A DNA stretch of 38,821 nucleotides from Clostridia bacterium (GCA_017942105.1 JAGAVE010000098.1:1-38821); one strand, 5' to 3'; shown: positions 5,572-14,574, counted from the stretch's first letter. Notes: a model not told the origin generated them from the letters alone. Numbers and translations are program-made.

Positions 5572-8059
5572 AATCAAAGAACAAGAGTTGGTTTTAAATG
5601 TTGGCAATAATGTAGATACAAGTAAGTGGGATGAAAGTAAGTATGATAAATTTGTTTTGGCATTGACTAATGGAAGAAAATACCAAGAGGAAGCTATATT
5701 TACAGCGTTGCGCTTTATGTGTGGTAATCAGTATAGTAATATTAGAGATTTGGCTCGAGAAAACTATGTAAATAATCCAAATCTTAGAGAAAAGTATCCA
5801 ACTGAAAACACGCTGATTAACAAATTGTTTTTTCAAAAGTATTATACGGCAAACCTCGACTTGGCAACAGGAACAGGAAAGAGTTGGGTATTATATGGCC
5901 TTGCCGCAATAATGCTAAGCGCAGGATTTGTTGATCAAGTTCTTGTTTTGGTGCCAAGTATTACTATCGAAAGAGAACTTAAAGAAAAATTTGAAGTCTT
6001 TGCTATGGATAGCAAATTAAACGACTGCTTATCCTCAGTACCTCCTAAGATTATTTCTGGTAACGAAAGCATTGTTAAAGGTTGTATATGCGTTGAAAAT
6101 AGAGATGCTCTATATAAAAATGCTAGAAATTCGATAATTGATAGTTTGACAGGCAAGGGCGAAAGAACACTTATACTCAATGATGAAGCACATCATATTT
6201 ATTATTCTGAAGAAAACCAATGGAAAAGTTTTATCGAAACTATAAAGCCCAAGTATAATATTGGTGTATCCGGCACTTGTTATTATAAAGACAACGATTA
6301 TTTTGTTGACGTAATTTATCGTTATTCCTTAAAGCAAGCAATAGATGATGGATGGGTTAAAAGTGTATCATATATCATTAAAGAAAATATGCCATCTAAA
6401 AAAGAAGAACAGTGGCAAGTCATTATAAATTCCCACAATGAAATCAAAGAAAAATTGAGCTCCAAAAATATATTACCCATTTCCATCGTAGTTACGGAAA
6501 AAACAACTTCTTGTGATTCGTTAGCAAAAAGATTTAAAACATATTTGAAAACAAATTACAACTTAACTGATGATGAAGTCAACGAGAGAGTTTTAGTTGT
6601 TCATTCGAAACCCAATGCGGCAGCGGATAGAGCGCGATTGAAAGATGTGGATTCAACAAAATCTAAAGTTGAGTGGATTTTTTCTGTTTCTATGCTTACG
6701 GAAGGCTGGGATGTAAAACGAGTATTCCAAATTATTCCTGATGAAGAGAGAGCTTTTAATTCTAAATTGTTGATCGCGCAGGTGTTAGGCAGAGGTCTTC
6801 GCGTTCCGTCAAGTTGGAATTTTTCGTTTGGTAAACCTGAGGTTATAGTTTTTAACCATGAAAAATGGGCTTTTGCAGTCAAAAAACTTGTAGATGAAAT
6901 ATTAGAAATTGAACGACGCATTTCTACTAAAGTTTTGCAGGAGGCTGATTATCATTTTGAGTTTTATAATTGTGAATACAAAAAGATTCCTATTGCTTCA
7001 CCACAAACAAAACAAAAAGTAGGTTTATATAATTTGTTTGACAAAGGATATATAACCCTACCAACCACATTGCCCGAAGAGAGTGTTGAAATTGAACTTT
7101 CTAATTTAAAGAATGAAAGTAAAACTTGGAAAACAAAACTTGCCCATAATACAATAAGTGTTGAGGATATGGCCTATAAAATGTGGGATAGATTTAGAGA
7201 TATTCCAGACGATGATAATATAGGCTTGGCTGAACAATATCAAGAAAAATATCCCGTTGAAAAGTTAGAGGAAATTATCAAACGCTCTCTAAGAGAAAGT
7301 GGCAACACAGTTATCACAGACTCACTTGCTAACAAATTTATCGCATCTATGTCCACCGCTTGGCGACAGGGGTCGACCTATGTTACGTATAGCACAAAAC
7401 CTGATAAGTTTTTTATGGTGTCAACAAAAAGTATGGGGTGCGAAGGCACGAGTGCTAGTTTGTTGAAAAACACCAATACTTTATTCTGGACCGATAATAC
7501 AAAAACTTATTTGTCGGAAGAAGAAATTGAATTTTTCAATGAGATAATAGACACAAGTAACGGATACAGACAGAAAAAAGTATCAAACAAAAATACTTTT
7601 AAGACTGTAACATCGTTCTGTTTTTCAAACCATGACCCTGAAAAGAAGTTTATAGATTCGTTAATAAACAATTCAGACATTATAACTTCATGGGTAAAGT
7701 CTACTTCAAAAGGATTCTATCCTATAGATTTTTCATGGAAGAAAAATCCGCGCCACGGCGAAGCCATCAGATACGAAAAGTTCAATCCCGACTTTTTTAT
7801 TAAAATAAATGATAGTATTGTTATTGTTGAAATTAAGGGCGATGAGGAAATATCTAACCCGCATCCCGAAAACATAGGAAAGCATTTAGCTGGAATGGAA
7901 CATGTAAAACTAATCAATCAACATCTTAATAAAGAAATATATAAATTTACAATGCTCACCCCCAAGAGTTATCACGCATTTTTCGAAAGCATTCGAAATA
8001 ATAACATTCTAAAATTCAATAGTGAATTAGATGTTGAAATGAAAAGAAATCAAAATTAA
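5552..8059 (+). CDS. Type III-like restriction enzyme subunit (Res), DEAD/DEAH helicase with C-terminal nuclease motif
   Basis: An 835-residue superfamily 2 helicase-nuclease. Walker A ATGTGKS is at 105-111 and the DEAH box at 211-214. A helicase C domain contains TEGWDVKRVFQ and AQVLGRGLRVP. Near the C-terminus PD (746-747) and E760-x-K762 in an IVEIKGDEE strand form a PD-(D/E)xK nuclease, the usual cutting domain of type III Res. It overlaps mod by 20 nt; ATG 5552 is used rather than the TTG three bases earlier. At 835 residues it is somewhat shorter than classical Res proteins (about 900-1000), so the exact subtype is open. It is AT-rich like mod. Together the pair should restrict unmodified DNA at a short asymmetric site. 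Confidence 0.9.
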   Translation: MEQNKIRIKEQELVLNVGNNVDTSKWDESKYDKFVLALTNGRKYQEEAIFTALRFMCGNQYSNIRDLARENYVNNPNLREKYPTENTLINKLFFQKYYTANLDLATGTGKSWVLYGLAAIMLSAGFVDQVLVLVPSITIERELKEKFEVFAMDSKLNDCLSSVPPKIISGNESIVKGCICVENRDALYKNARNSIIDSLTGKGERTLILNDEAHHIYYSEENQWKSFIETIKPKYNIGVSGTCYYKDNDYFVDVIYRYSLKQAIDDGWVKSVSYIIKENMPSKKEEQWQVIINSHNEIKEKLSSKNILPISIVVTEKTTSCDSLAKRFKTYLKTNYNLTDDEVNERVLVVHSKPNAAADRARLKDVDSTKSKVEWIFSVSMLTEGWDVKRVFQIIPDEERAFNSKLLIAQVLGRGLRVPSSWNFSFGKPEVIVFNHEKWAFAVKKLVDEILEIERRISTKVLQEADYHFEFYNCEYKKIPIASPQTKQKVGLYNLFDKGYITLPTTLPEESVEIELSNLKNESKTWKTKLAHNTISVEDMAYKMWDRFRDIPDDDNIGLAEQYQEKYPVEKLEEIIKRSLRESGNTVITDSLANKFIASMSTAWRQGSTYVTYSTKPDKFFMVSTKSMGCEGTSASLLKNTNTLFWTDNTKTYLSEEEIEFFNEIIDTSNGYRQKKVSNKNTFKTVTSFCFSNHDPEKKFIDSLINNSDIITSWVKSTSKGFYPIDFSWKKNPRHGEAIRYEKFNPDFFIKINDSIVIVEIKGDEEISNPHPENIGKHLAGMEHVKLINQHLNKEIYKFTMLTPKSYHAFFESIRNNNILKFNSELDVEMKRNQN

Positions 8060-8069
8060 ATCAAAAACG

Positions 8070-8130
8070 ACCCCGACATTGCTTGTCCCCAAATGGGAAT
8101 TTAGCAGTATCGGGGGTGTTATCTTTTCCT
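8070..8130 (+). terminator. Interrupted long hairpin after res, probable terminator
   Basis: CCCCGA (8071-8076) pairs with TCGGGG (8110-8115). Inside it TGCT pairs with AGCA and TCCC with GGGA, giving a long stem with bulges, followed by a loose T-rich stretch. It lies 11 nt after the res stop and separates the island from the cysteine T-box promoter. Confidence 0.45.
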
Positions 8131-8179
8131 TGGAAACAGCTTGTCCTATCATGAATTTTGTTTTCCGAATATCAACCTC

Positions 8180-8208
8180 TTGATTTTTGGATATAATTAT
8201 AGTATAAT
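8180..8208 (+). promoter_or_regulatory. Sigma-A promoter of the cysE-cysS leader
   Basis: TTGATT (8180-8185), 17-nt spacer, TATAAT (8203-8208). Transcription would begin about 8215, at the 5' base of the T-box stem I. Confidence 0.8.
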
Positions 8209-8213
8209 GTACT

Positions 8214-8446
8214 GAACTTAAATGCGATTATCGGGAGAAGTAGCTCTTCTTCGTCATAGCAGAGAATGAAGCATTGTGGTGAAAGCTTCTTATGACGCGA
8301 TTTGTGAAATGCACCCGCCAGCACGCAGGGGGAAAAGCTTTTGAGTATCTCTGTGCGGAAGCCACCGTTAAAGGGCTAAAAAGTAATAAGTCGGAGTGGA
8401 ACCGCGGAACACCGCCTCCGTCGCCTATGGGCGATGGGGCTTTTTT
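8214..8446 (+). promoter_or_regulatory. T-box riboswitch leader, cysteine-specific (UGC specifier)
   Basis: The leader has the standard T-box parts in order. There is an AGTA on the 5' side of stem I (about 8239), an AGAGA segment (8261-8265), a TGGTGAAAGC distal loop, and then a specifier loop GTGAAATGCACC in which TGC (8310-8312) is the Cys codon followed by the usual purine. The conserved T-box AGTGGAACCGCGG ends at 8407. The terminator is a stem at 8414-8440 (TCGCC/GGCGA core) with a T-run at 8441-8446. Uncharged tRNA-Cys should pair with the specifier and the T-box loop and favour read-through into cysE-cysS. Specifier and downstream genes agree, which makes the assignment firm. Confidence 0.93.
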
Positions 8447-8490
8447 ATTTTTCCGTTGTCTTCGACCGCTTTTGAAAGAGAGTTGATTTT

Positions 8491-9132
8491 ATGTTTGAAA
8501 GAATGAGAGAGGATATCCGTTGCGTCCTCGACCGTGACCCTGCGGCACATTCGGCAATTGAAGTTATGCTTCTTTATCCCGGATTCAAAGCTGTCAGGAG
8601 CCACAGAAAAGCACATTGGTTTTACAGCCACAAGATGTTTTTCATCGCAAGAATGATTTCTCAGCGCAATGTAAGGCGCACGGGAATTGAAATCCATCCC
8701 GGTGCCGAAATTGGAAGAAGATTTTTCATCGACCACGGAACGGGAATCGTCATTGGTGAAACGACGATCATCGGTGACGATGTTACGATCTACCAGGGTG
8801 TCACCCTCGGCGGTACGGGTAAAGACACAGGTAAGCGACACCCAACAATCGGTAACAATGTCCTCATCGGCGCAGGTTCAAAGGTTCTCGGTCCCGTCAC
8901 GGTCGGCGATAATACCAACATCGCCGCAGGTGCCGTTGTGCTTGATAAAATCCCCGAAAACTCAACTGCCGTCGGCGTTCCCGCAAGAGTTGTCCGCCGT
9001 AACGGAAAAAGAGTTCAGGACCTTGATCAGGTTCATATTCCCGACCCGATTTCTCAGGAGCTTTGCAAATTGAGAGCAGAAATAGATAAACTTAAAAAGA
9101 AAGTGGAGGAGCAGAACAATGAAAGTATTTAA
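8491..9132 (+). CDS. cysE: Serine O-acetyltransferase CysE
   Basis: A 213-residue acetyltransferase making O-acetylserine from serine and acetyl-CoA, the committed step of cysteine synthesis in the cytosol. The N-terminal helices (residues 1-60, with DIRCVLDRDPAA) lead into left-handed beta-helix hexapeptide repeats (about 65-165). These contain IHPGAEIG, the catalytic DHGTGIVIGET and GVTLGGTGK, typical of CysE. The C-terminal tail is charged and helical. The length matches the short Firmicute form. It is the first gene after the cysteine T-box, and its stop overlaps the cysS start, so supply of cysteine and its charging onto tRNA are regulated together. Confidence 0.96.
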   Translation: MFERMREDIRCVLDRDPAAHSAIEVMLLYPGFKAVRSHRKAHWFYSHKMFFIARMISQRNVRRTGIEIHPGAEIGRRFFIDHGTGIVIGETTIIGDDVTIYQGVTLGGTGKDTGKRHPTIGNNVLIGAGSKVLGPVTVGDNTNIAAGAVVLDKIPENSTAVGVPARVVRRNGKRVQDLDQVHIPDPISQELCKLRAEIDKLKKKVEEQNNESI

Positions 9133-10510
9133 TACACTCACAAGACAGAAGGAAGACCTTAAAACGATTGAAGAAGGCAAAGTAAAAATCTACGCCTGCG
9201 GACCGACAGTTTATAACTTTATTCACATCGGTAACGCAAGACCGCTTTGCGTTTTTGATGTTCTTCGCCGTTTTCTTGAATATATCGGCTACGATGTACG
9301 CTTCGTTCAGAACTTTACTGATATTGATGACAAGATCATCAAGCGTGCAAATGAAGAAAAACTCACTTACAAAGAGGTAAGTGAAAAATACATCGAGGAA
9401 TTTTGGAAAGATGTTAAGGGTATGAACATCCGCGAAGCAACAGTTCACCCGAAGGCAACAGAAAACATTGATGAAATCATAAGCATCGTTTCAAGCCTTA
9501 TAGAAAAAGGTTACGCATACGCAGTTGACGGCGATGTTTATTTCAGCCCCAAAAAGTTTGACGAATACGGCAAGCTTTCTCATCAGCCTCTTGAGGACCT
9601 TGAGGCAGGTGCAAGAATTATGGTTGGCGAAGTCAAGAAGGAGCCGATGGACTTCGCTCTCTGGAAGAGCGCAAAGCCGGGTGAGCCTTATTGGGAGTCA
9701 CCGTGGGGTCACGGCAGACCGGGCTGGCATATTGAATGTTCAGCTATGGTAAGACGCTACCTCGGCAATACAATCGACATCCACTGCGGTGGTCAGGACC
9801 TCATCTTCCCCCACCATGAAAACGAAATTGCACAGAGCGAATGCTGTAACGGCGTTCCCTTTGCAAATTACTGGATGCACAACGGTTACATCAATGTTGA
9901 CAATGTCAAGATGTCAAAATCACTCGGCAATTTCTTCACTGTCCGTGATGTTGCTGAAAAATACGGTTATGAACCCATCCGTTACCTTATGATCTCTTCT
10001 CATTACAGAAGCCCCATCAATTACAGCACAGATGTTATTGAGCAGTGCAAAGCTTCTCTTACAAGACTTTACACCTGCCGCGACAACCTTGATTTTGCTC
10101 TCAATAATGCGGCTGACGGTGATGTTTCCGACGAAATCGCAGCAATGCTTGAAAAGCGCCGTGAGCAGTTTATTGCAGCTCTCAACGACGACCTCAACAC
10201 TGCAGATGCTATTTCTGCTGTTTTTGAACTTGTCCGCGATATCAACTCAAAGGTTATCACAGATGCACCCGTAAAGGGCAACTGCGAAGCTGCGGCAAAG
10301 CTCTTTGACGAGCTCTGCGATGTACTCGGTCTCGTTTACGACAGGAAGAAAGAGGACCTTGACGGCGAGGTTGAAGCTCTCATCGCACAGCGTACTGAGG
10401 CAAGAAAGAACAAAAACTGGGCTGAGGCTGACAGAATCCGTGACGAGCTTAAGGCTATGGGCATCGTTCTTGAAGATACAGCTCAGGGCGTTAAGTGGCA
10501 CAGAGAATAA
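9119..10510 (+). CDS. cysS: Cysteinyl-tRNA synthetase
   Basis: A 463-residue class I aminoacyl-tRNA synthetase that charges tRNA-Cys. CGPTVYNFIHIGNARP carries the zinc ligand Cys27 and the HIGN form of the HIGH motif (36-39). KMSKSLGN is at 264-271. Other signatures are the WHIECSAM zinc-site segment and GGQDLIFPHHENE. The C-terminal DALR-type helical domain ends in the usual RDELKAMGIVLEDT region. Full length, with GGAGG about 8 nt before the ATG and a 14-nt overlap with cysE. The T-box leader upstream senses its product tRNA. Confidence 0.97.
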   Translation: MKVFNTLTRQKEDLKTIEEGKVKIYACGPTVYNFIHIGNARPLCVFDVLRRFLEYIGYDVRFVQNFTDIDDKIIKRANEEKLTYKEVSEKYIEEFWKDVKGMNIREATVHPKATENIDEIISIVSSLIEKGYAYAVDGDVYFSPKKFDEYGKLSHQPLEDLEAGARIMVGEVKKEPMDFALWKSAKPGEPYWESPWGHGRPGWHIECSAMVRRYLGNTIDIHCGGQDLIFPHHENEIAQSECCNGVPFANYWMHNGYINVDNVKMSKSLGNFFTVRDVAEKYGYEPIRYLMISSHYRSPINYSTDVIEQCKASLTRLYTCRDNLDFALNNAADGDVSDEIAAMLEKRREQFIAALNDDLNTADAISAVFELVRDINSKVITDAPVKGNCEAAAKLFDELCDVLGLVYDRKKEDLDGEVEALIAQRTEARKNKNWAEADRIRDELKAMGIVLEDTAQGVKWHRE

Positions 10511-10514
10511 TTTC

Positions 10515-10549
10515 AAAGGAGTCTGAAAGAATCAGGCTCCTTTAATTTT
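10515..10549 (+). terminator. Terminator after cysS
   Basis: AAAGGAG-x-CTGA pairs with TCAG-x-CTCCTTT around a short A-rich loop, followed by AATTTTG. It lies 5 nt after the cysS stop. Confidence 0.8.
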
Positions 10550-10622
10550 GTAAATTATATCAACATATTGATGTTTTTTTGACAAAATTCGTGTTTTGCT
10601 CGTTTATTTTGTGATTTTAATG

Positions 10623-10651
10623 TTGAAATTGAAATTCAGATATGATACAAT
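10623..10651 (+). promoter_or_regulatory. Sigma-A promoter of mscL
   Basis: TTGAAA (10623-10628), 17-nt spacer, TACAAT (10646-10651), about 34 nt before the mscL ATG. An additional TTGACA upstream (about 10579) has no matching -10. Confidence 0.65.
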
Positions 10652-10684
10652 TTTTCTAAATAATATTTGGAGAGGTGTGCTCTT

Positions 10685-11122
10685 ATGAAAAAAGGTAAGG
10701 GATTCTTTGGTGAATTCAAAAAGTTTATTTTAAGAGGCAATGTTGTTGATCTTGCAGTCGGTGTTATCATCGGTGGTGCTTTCCAGGCAATCGTTAAATC
10801 TTTGGTTGACGATATCGTAATGCCGCTTGTAGGTATGGCAACAGGTAACATTGACTTTTCACAGCGTGTATGGAAGATCGGCGAGGGCGAATTCGCTGCA
10901 ACAGTTACATGGGGTAACTTCGTAACAGCTGTACTTAACTTCCTCATTATGTCTTTCGTAATCTTCTGCTTTATTAAGCTCATCAACACAATCGCTGATA
11001 AAGCTACAAAGAAAAAGGACGAAGAGGTTGCAGCTCCGACAACGAAAAAGTGCCCGTACTGCTGTTCAGAAATCGACATCGCTGCTGTTAAGTGTCCGCA
11101 CTGTACATCTGATGTTGAATAA
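10685..11122 (+). CDS. mscL: Large-conductance mechanosensitive channel MscL with zinc-ribbon tail
   Basis: A 145-residue membrane channel that opens when turgor stretches the membrane. The N-terminal amphipathic helix and first membrane helix contain FILRGNVVDLAVGVIIGGAF with the pore-lining Val/Gly/Ala pattern. The second helix is about residues 78-102. The usual C-terminal cytoplasmic helix is followed by a CPYC...CPHC pair (Cys123, 126, 137, 140), a zinc-ribbon-like knob seen in other Firmicute MscL proteins. ATG 10685 is chosen because GGAGAGG lies about 10 nt upstream; an earlier in-frame start would lack one. Confidence 0.93.
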   Translation: MKKGKGFFGEFKKFILRGNVVDLAVGVIIGGAFQAIVKSLVDDIVMPLVGMATGNIDFSQRVWKIGEGEFAATVTWGNFVTAVLNFLIMSFVIFCFIKLINTIADKATKKKDEEVAAPTTKKCPYCCSEIDIAAVKCPHCTSDVE

Positions 11123-11153
11123 TATTTTCATTAATTGATTCAGGTGATAAGCT

Positions 11154-11798
11154 TTGGAAAAAGAAATTATACTTAAAAAAGCTGTTTTCGGCGGTTTCGA
11201 CTGCATTCAGGTTATGAATTGCATTGCTGACCTTCAGAAAAGGGCTCTTGAAGCAAAGAAGGATGCCGAGAAATTAGAGGTACTTCAAGCAACTCTTTCC
11301 GAGCTTGAAACAGTTATGAAAAATCAGGATGACGAAATTGCTGATCTTTCCGCAAGCATTGCGGAGGCTGAAAGTAAATTCCGAGTTTCGAGAGCATCGG
11401 CTCAACTCGTAAAGGATTCGGTCGATTATGCTGACCGTTATGTCGAAAATGCAAAAATCATTGCGCAAGACATAACTGAAAAAACTTCCCTGAGGGTCAG
11501 AGAAGCAAAAGAAAAAATCGACTCAATTCTTTCAGATATCGCAGGATTATCTGACGATATTTCAATTCTGTATGCAGACCTGGGAAGCCTTAAATCCGAA
11601 TGCGATTTTTTTGAGGATTCATACCCCTCTTCTTCATCCGAAAATTACCTAGCTGAGGATGAAACTTCCGCTGAGGATGAGGCGCAGGTGTGTTCACCTT
11701 CAGCGGTGCAGACCGAAGATTCTGCTCCGCTGAAGGATGAAGAAGAAACTCTGAAGCTTCTTCGCAGTCTGAAAGAAAAATACGAAAATATGGTTTAA
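11154..11798 (+). CDS. Coiled-coil protein of unknown function
   Basis: A 214-residue acidic protein, predicted cytosolic. An N-terminal segment (KKAVFGGFDCIQVMNCIADLQ) is followed by almost continuous heptad-rich helix to about residue 150. A Ser/Glu/Asp-rich linker (155-195) and a short C-terminal helix complete it. The head-plus-coil layout recalls DivIVA-like cell-division proteins, in which a FGG/FGY loop precedes a coiled coil, but the match is too loose to name it. The start is a TTG at 11154 with AGGTGA 6 nt upstream. It lies 31 nt after mscL with no promoter obvious between, so it may share the mscL transcript, and it ends at a strong terminator. Confidence 0.75.
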   Translation: MEKEIILKKAVFGGFDCIQVMNCIADLQKRALEAKKDAEKLEVLQATLSELETVMKNQDDEIADLSASIAEAESKFRVSRASAQLVKDSVDYADRYVENAKIIAQDITEKTSLRVREAKEKIDSILSDIAGLSDDISILYADLGSLKSECDFFEDSYPSSSSENYLAEDETSAEDEAQVCSPSAVQTEDSAPLKDEEETLKLLRSLKEKYENMV

Positions 11799-11825
11799 AA
11801 AAGCTGCCCGAAAGGCAGCTTTTAA
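11797..11825 (+). terminator. Bidirectional terminator between convergent genes
   Basis: AAGCTGCC (11801-11808) pairs with GGCAGCTT (11814-11821), with A residues before and T residues after, so it can end transcripts from both sides. The minus-strand glycerophosphodiesterase gene ends inside it. Confidence 0.85.
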
Positions 11826-12724
11826 TTATGGTAATAAATTCTATTTGTTACAAAAGTCGTTATTCCTTCGTTGACCCATTTCATCATGGTGTCTGCTTCG
11901 TCAATCGTCCAGCAGGCAAGCTCAATTCCGCTTTCCCTCAGCTCCTCTATTTTTTCGGGAGTGTTTGACTTTTCATTTCCGTTAAAGCTGACACCCATAT
12001 TTTCTGCTTCAAGGCATTTCTGCATTTCCTTATCGGTTAGCTTCGAAACAAGCTTGAAGATTTTTATATCCTTGTTCTGCTCACGCACAAGTTCAAGAGC
12101 TTCGCGTTCAAAGGAAATCACTGAGCAACTATCCGTAAAGCCGTATTTTTCGATAAGTTCAAGTAGCTTTTTGATTCCGTCTGAAGTGTAATCCTTAATT
12201 TCAATCATCGGGATAACATTATACTCGAGACAGCATTTGAGAGCTTGCTCAAGAGTCGGCACTTTCAGGTTTTCATATTCCTCTGCGTTGGCACCGCGGA
12301 TAACGCTGCAAGCCGCAAGATCATAATAAGTGTAGGATGAAACCTTGCCCTTCTTATCGCAGACCGTTTTAATATTCTCATCGTGCATAAGCACCCAAAC
12401 GCCATCCTTGGTCTGACGAATGTCAATTTCAACATAATCAAAGCCGTATTCTGCCGCCTTTTTTATTGCCGGCAGTGTATTTTCGGGCGCCTGAGCGGAA
12501 TATCCTCTATGGGCAATGAGCGTTATTCTCGCCCTATCCCTTTCCTGAGTAAGAACATCCGAAAGAGGAAGCGGCGTTTTAGGTTCAAGGCGTTTTTTCA
12601 TACTTATTGCCGACGAAACAATCGGAACCGCAACAATCGCGACGATTAAAATTGCAACCAACGCAATCGGCCATTTTTTTCTGCGCATAATACGCAGTTT
12701 TCGTTTCAGATTTTCTTTTTTCAT
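11822..12724 (-). CDS. Membrane-anchored glycerophosphodiester phosphodiesterase
   Basis: A 300-residue GDPD-family enzyme, expected to split glycerophosphodiesters into glycerol 3-phosphate and an alcohol outside the membrane. A basic N-terminus and one membrane segment (about 18-40) place the domain extracellularly. Catalytic signatures are AHRG (71-74), PENT (80-83), the ExD pair in VEIDIRQTKDG (Glu99, Asp101) and HD at 114-115. PMIEIKD and the closing ACWTIDE..MMKW are also typical. ATG 12724 is chosen because GGCGGAAG precedes it; a longer frame would start inside the terminator. The gene stands alone between two terminators. Confidence 0.9.
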   Translation of the reverse strand: MKKENLKRKLRIMRRKKWPIALVAILIVAIVAVPIVSSAISMKKRLEPKTPLPLSDVLTQERDRARITLIAHRGYSAQAPENTLPAIKKAAEYGFDYVEIDIRQTKDGVWVLMHDENIKTVCDKKGKVSSYTYYDLAACSVIRGANAEEYENLKVPTLEQALKCCLEYNVIPMIEIKDYTSDGIKKLLELIEKYGFTDSCSVISFEREALELVREQNKDIKIFKLVSKLTDKEMQKCLEAENMGVSFNGNEKSNTPEKIEELRESGIELACWTIDEADTMMKWVNEGITTFVTNRIYYHN

Positions 12725-12743
12725 AAATCTTCCGCCAATTCTT

Positions 12744-12780
12744 AAAATTGCCTTGCGCGCTGAAGCACAAGGCAATTTTT
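12744..12780 (-). terminator. Terminator after the FGGY kinase
   Basis: AAAATTGCCTTG (12744-12755) pairs with CAAGGCAATTTT (12768-12779). T-runs flank both sides, so it can stop minus-strand transcription leaving the kinase gene. Confidence 0.85.
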
Positions 12781-12799
12781 GTTATATGTATTTTGCTTA

Positions 12800-14395
12800 T
12801 CAACCGTTGAGAAGCTTGAAGTTTTCTTTATTGCACTTATAAAGATTTTTGAAAACCTCATAATTCTTTGCGTAAACATCCTTGTTTGCTTTGTCAGGCT
12901 TGAATGTCTTGACGGCAGGAACATAGTCCTTAACCTTCGCAACATTCTCGATTTCACCAAGACCGATACCTACCATAGCCGCCGCGCCGACAGCTCCGAT
13001 ATCCTGAGGACGGTTAACAGTTTCAACGGTTTTGCCCGTAATATCTGCAAGAATCTGGCAAGTAACATCCGAAAGAGCACCACCACCGACAAAACGGACC
13101 GTATCAGAAGTCTTAACCTTTTTATTCTGTGCTTCAAGCATCCAATTAAGATGGAAGCATACTCCTTCGATAACAGCACGAAGCATTTGCGATTTTCCCG
13201 TATCAATGCTGATATTAAAGAACATACCTGCGGCATTCGGATCTTCAAACGGGCAACGGTTACCGTGAAGCCACGGAGTGAAGATAACACCGCCTGAACC
13301 TGCAGGAACTTCATTGATAACCTTTGTCATATACTCATAGAGGCTCTTATATTCTGACTCTGTGTCCTGAGTAACATCAAGCTTTTCTTTAAATATTCCG
13401 ATTTCATCAAGGCAGAGATGGTCACGCACCCATTCAAGGCACTTGCCCGCCGTTTCAAGCTCAGCAAAATAATTAAAGGAATCCGGGTCCGCACCAACAA
13501 TTGCCGCAATCATAGCTGATGTATCAACAAGTTGCTTTTCGACAACCGTACCTACCCAGCCTGATGTACCCTGATAAATGTGCGTATCACCGACAGCACC
13601 GCTACCTGCGCCGACGCCGATGAGCGAAGCATCACCGCCTCCGCCGAATACGGGTGTTCCTTCAGCCAGACCAAGCTGCTCAGCCGCCTTTGCAGTTACC
13701 TTGCCGACAATATCAGTTGACTTCACAATCTTCGGCAAGTGATCCATATTGACATCAAAGATACCTGCAACGCTCTTGCTCCAGCATTCCTTGCCCTTTC
13801 TTGTATCGTAAAGAAGAGTTGCGAAAGCAGAGTCCTTTGTCATTGCGAAAACATCCGTACAACGGCAGATGAGGAAATCCTTAACATCGAGCCACTTATG
13901 GGTTCTCTTGTAATTTTCAGGTTCATTAGCCTCGACCCATTTATATTTATAAACCGGGTCTTTAACACTGCAAGCAACCGCACCCGTAGCAATGAGGGAT
14001 TTGAGAAGAGGTACGATATTTGCGCCCGCAATCTGAATACCGTATGCCATATATTTTTTAAGCTCTTCCTTTGCTCGCTGATCCATATAGCTCATAGCTC
14101 TGCGGACAGGGTTACCGTCCTTATCAACAAGAACAAGTCCCTGAGCCTGAGAGCAGAAAGAGATGCCTGCTATCTGCGAAGGCTTGATATCGGTTTTAGT
14201 AAAAAGCTCCTTTGTCGTCGTGCACATAGCACCCCACCATTCTTCCGGGTCCTGCTCTGCGCCGCCGTTGCCGACCATATAGAGATTATATGCGCCGTAA
14301 GCGTTTGCGATGGGTTTGATAGTCTTATCAATTTCAAAAAGACAGGTCTTCATGCCGGTCGTGCCGACATCGTATGCAATAACATAAATAGCCAT
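12800..14395 (-). CDS. FGGY-family carbohydrate kinase
   Basis: A 531-residue sugar kinase of the FGGY (actin-like ATPase) fold. The N-terminal phosphate loop is AYDVGTTGMKTCLFE, followed by SFCSQAQGLVLVD and SYMDQRA. The C-terminal nucleotide domain has YQGTSGWVG, FTPWLHGNRCPFEDPNAAG and RFVGGGALSD. It most resembles xylulokinase/gluconokinase types, but the family cannot be assigned a substrate by reading. It is divergent from an aminotransferase-aldolase pair across 180 bases of AT-rich DNA, and GGGGGTT precedes its ATG. A polyol or ketose linked to those genes is the likely substrate; this is inference from context. Confidence 0.9.
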   Translation of the reverse strand: MAIYVIAYDVGTTGMKTCLFEIDKTIKPIANAYGAYNLYMVGNGGAEQDPEEWWGAMCTTTKELFTKTDIKPSQIAGISFCSQAQGLVLVDKDGNPVRRAMSYMDQRAKEELKKYMAYGIQIAGANIVPLLKSLIATGAVACSVKDPVYKYKWVEANEPENYKRTHKWLDVKDFLICRCTDVFAMTKDSAFATLLYDTRKGKECWSKSVAGIFDVNMDHLPKIVKSTDIVGKVTAKAAEQLGLAEGTPVFGGGGDASLIGVGAGSGAVGDTHIYQGTSGWVGTVVEKQLVDTSAMIAAIVGADPDSFNYFAELETAGKCLEWVRDHLCLDEIGIFKEKLDVTQDTESEYKSLYEYMTKVINEVPAGSGGVIFTPWLHGNRCPFEDPNAAGMFFNISIDTGKSQMLRAVIEGVCFHLNWMLEAQNKKVKTSDTVRFVGGGALSDVTCQILADITGKTVETVNRPQDIGAVGAAAMVGIGLGEIENVAKVKDYVPAVKTFKPDKANKDVYAKNYEVFKNLYKCNKENFKLLNG

Positions 14396-14574
14396 TTTTT
14401 AACCCCCAAAACTGTGTTGAATACATTCTATCACAAAATTACACAAAATTGTAAAATTTTTTTAAAAAAATGCAAAAATTTATTTTATTTTTATTTAAAT
14501 TATGTTATACTCTACATTGGGTATAAAGCAAAATGCATTATATTGCAAAAATTACATACATCGGAGGAATTAAA

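Noticed and set aside
12779..13297. A 172-codon plus-strand frame opposite the kinase 3' end
   Set aside because: Shadow of the kinase gene, beginning inside its terminator; composition is that of antisense coding DNA.
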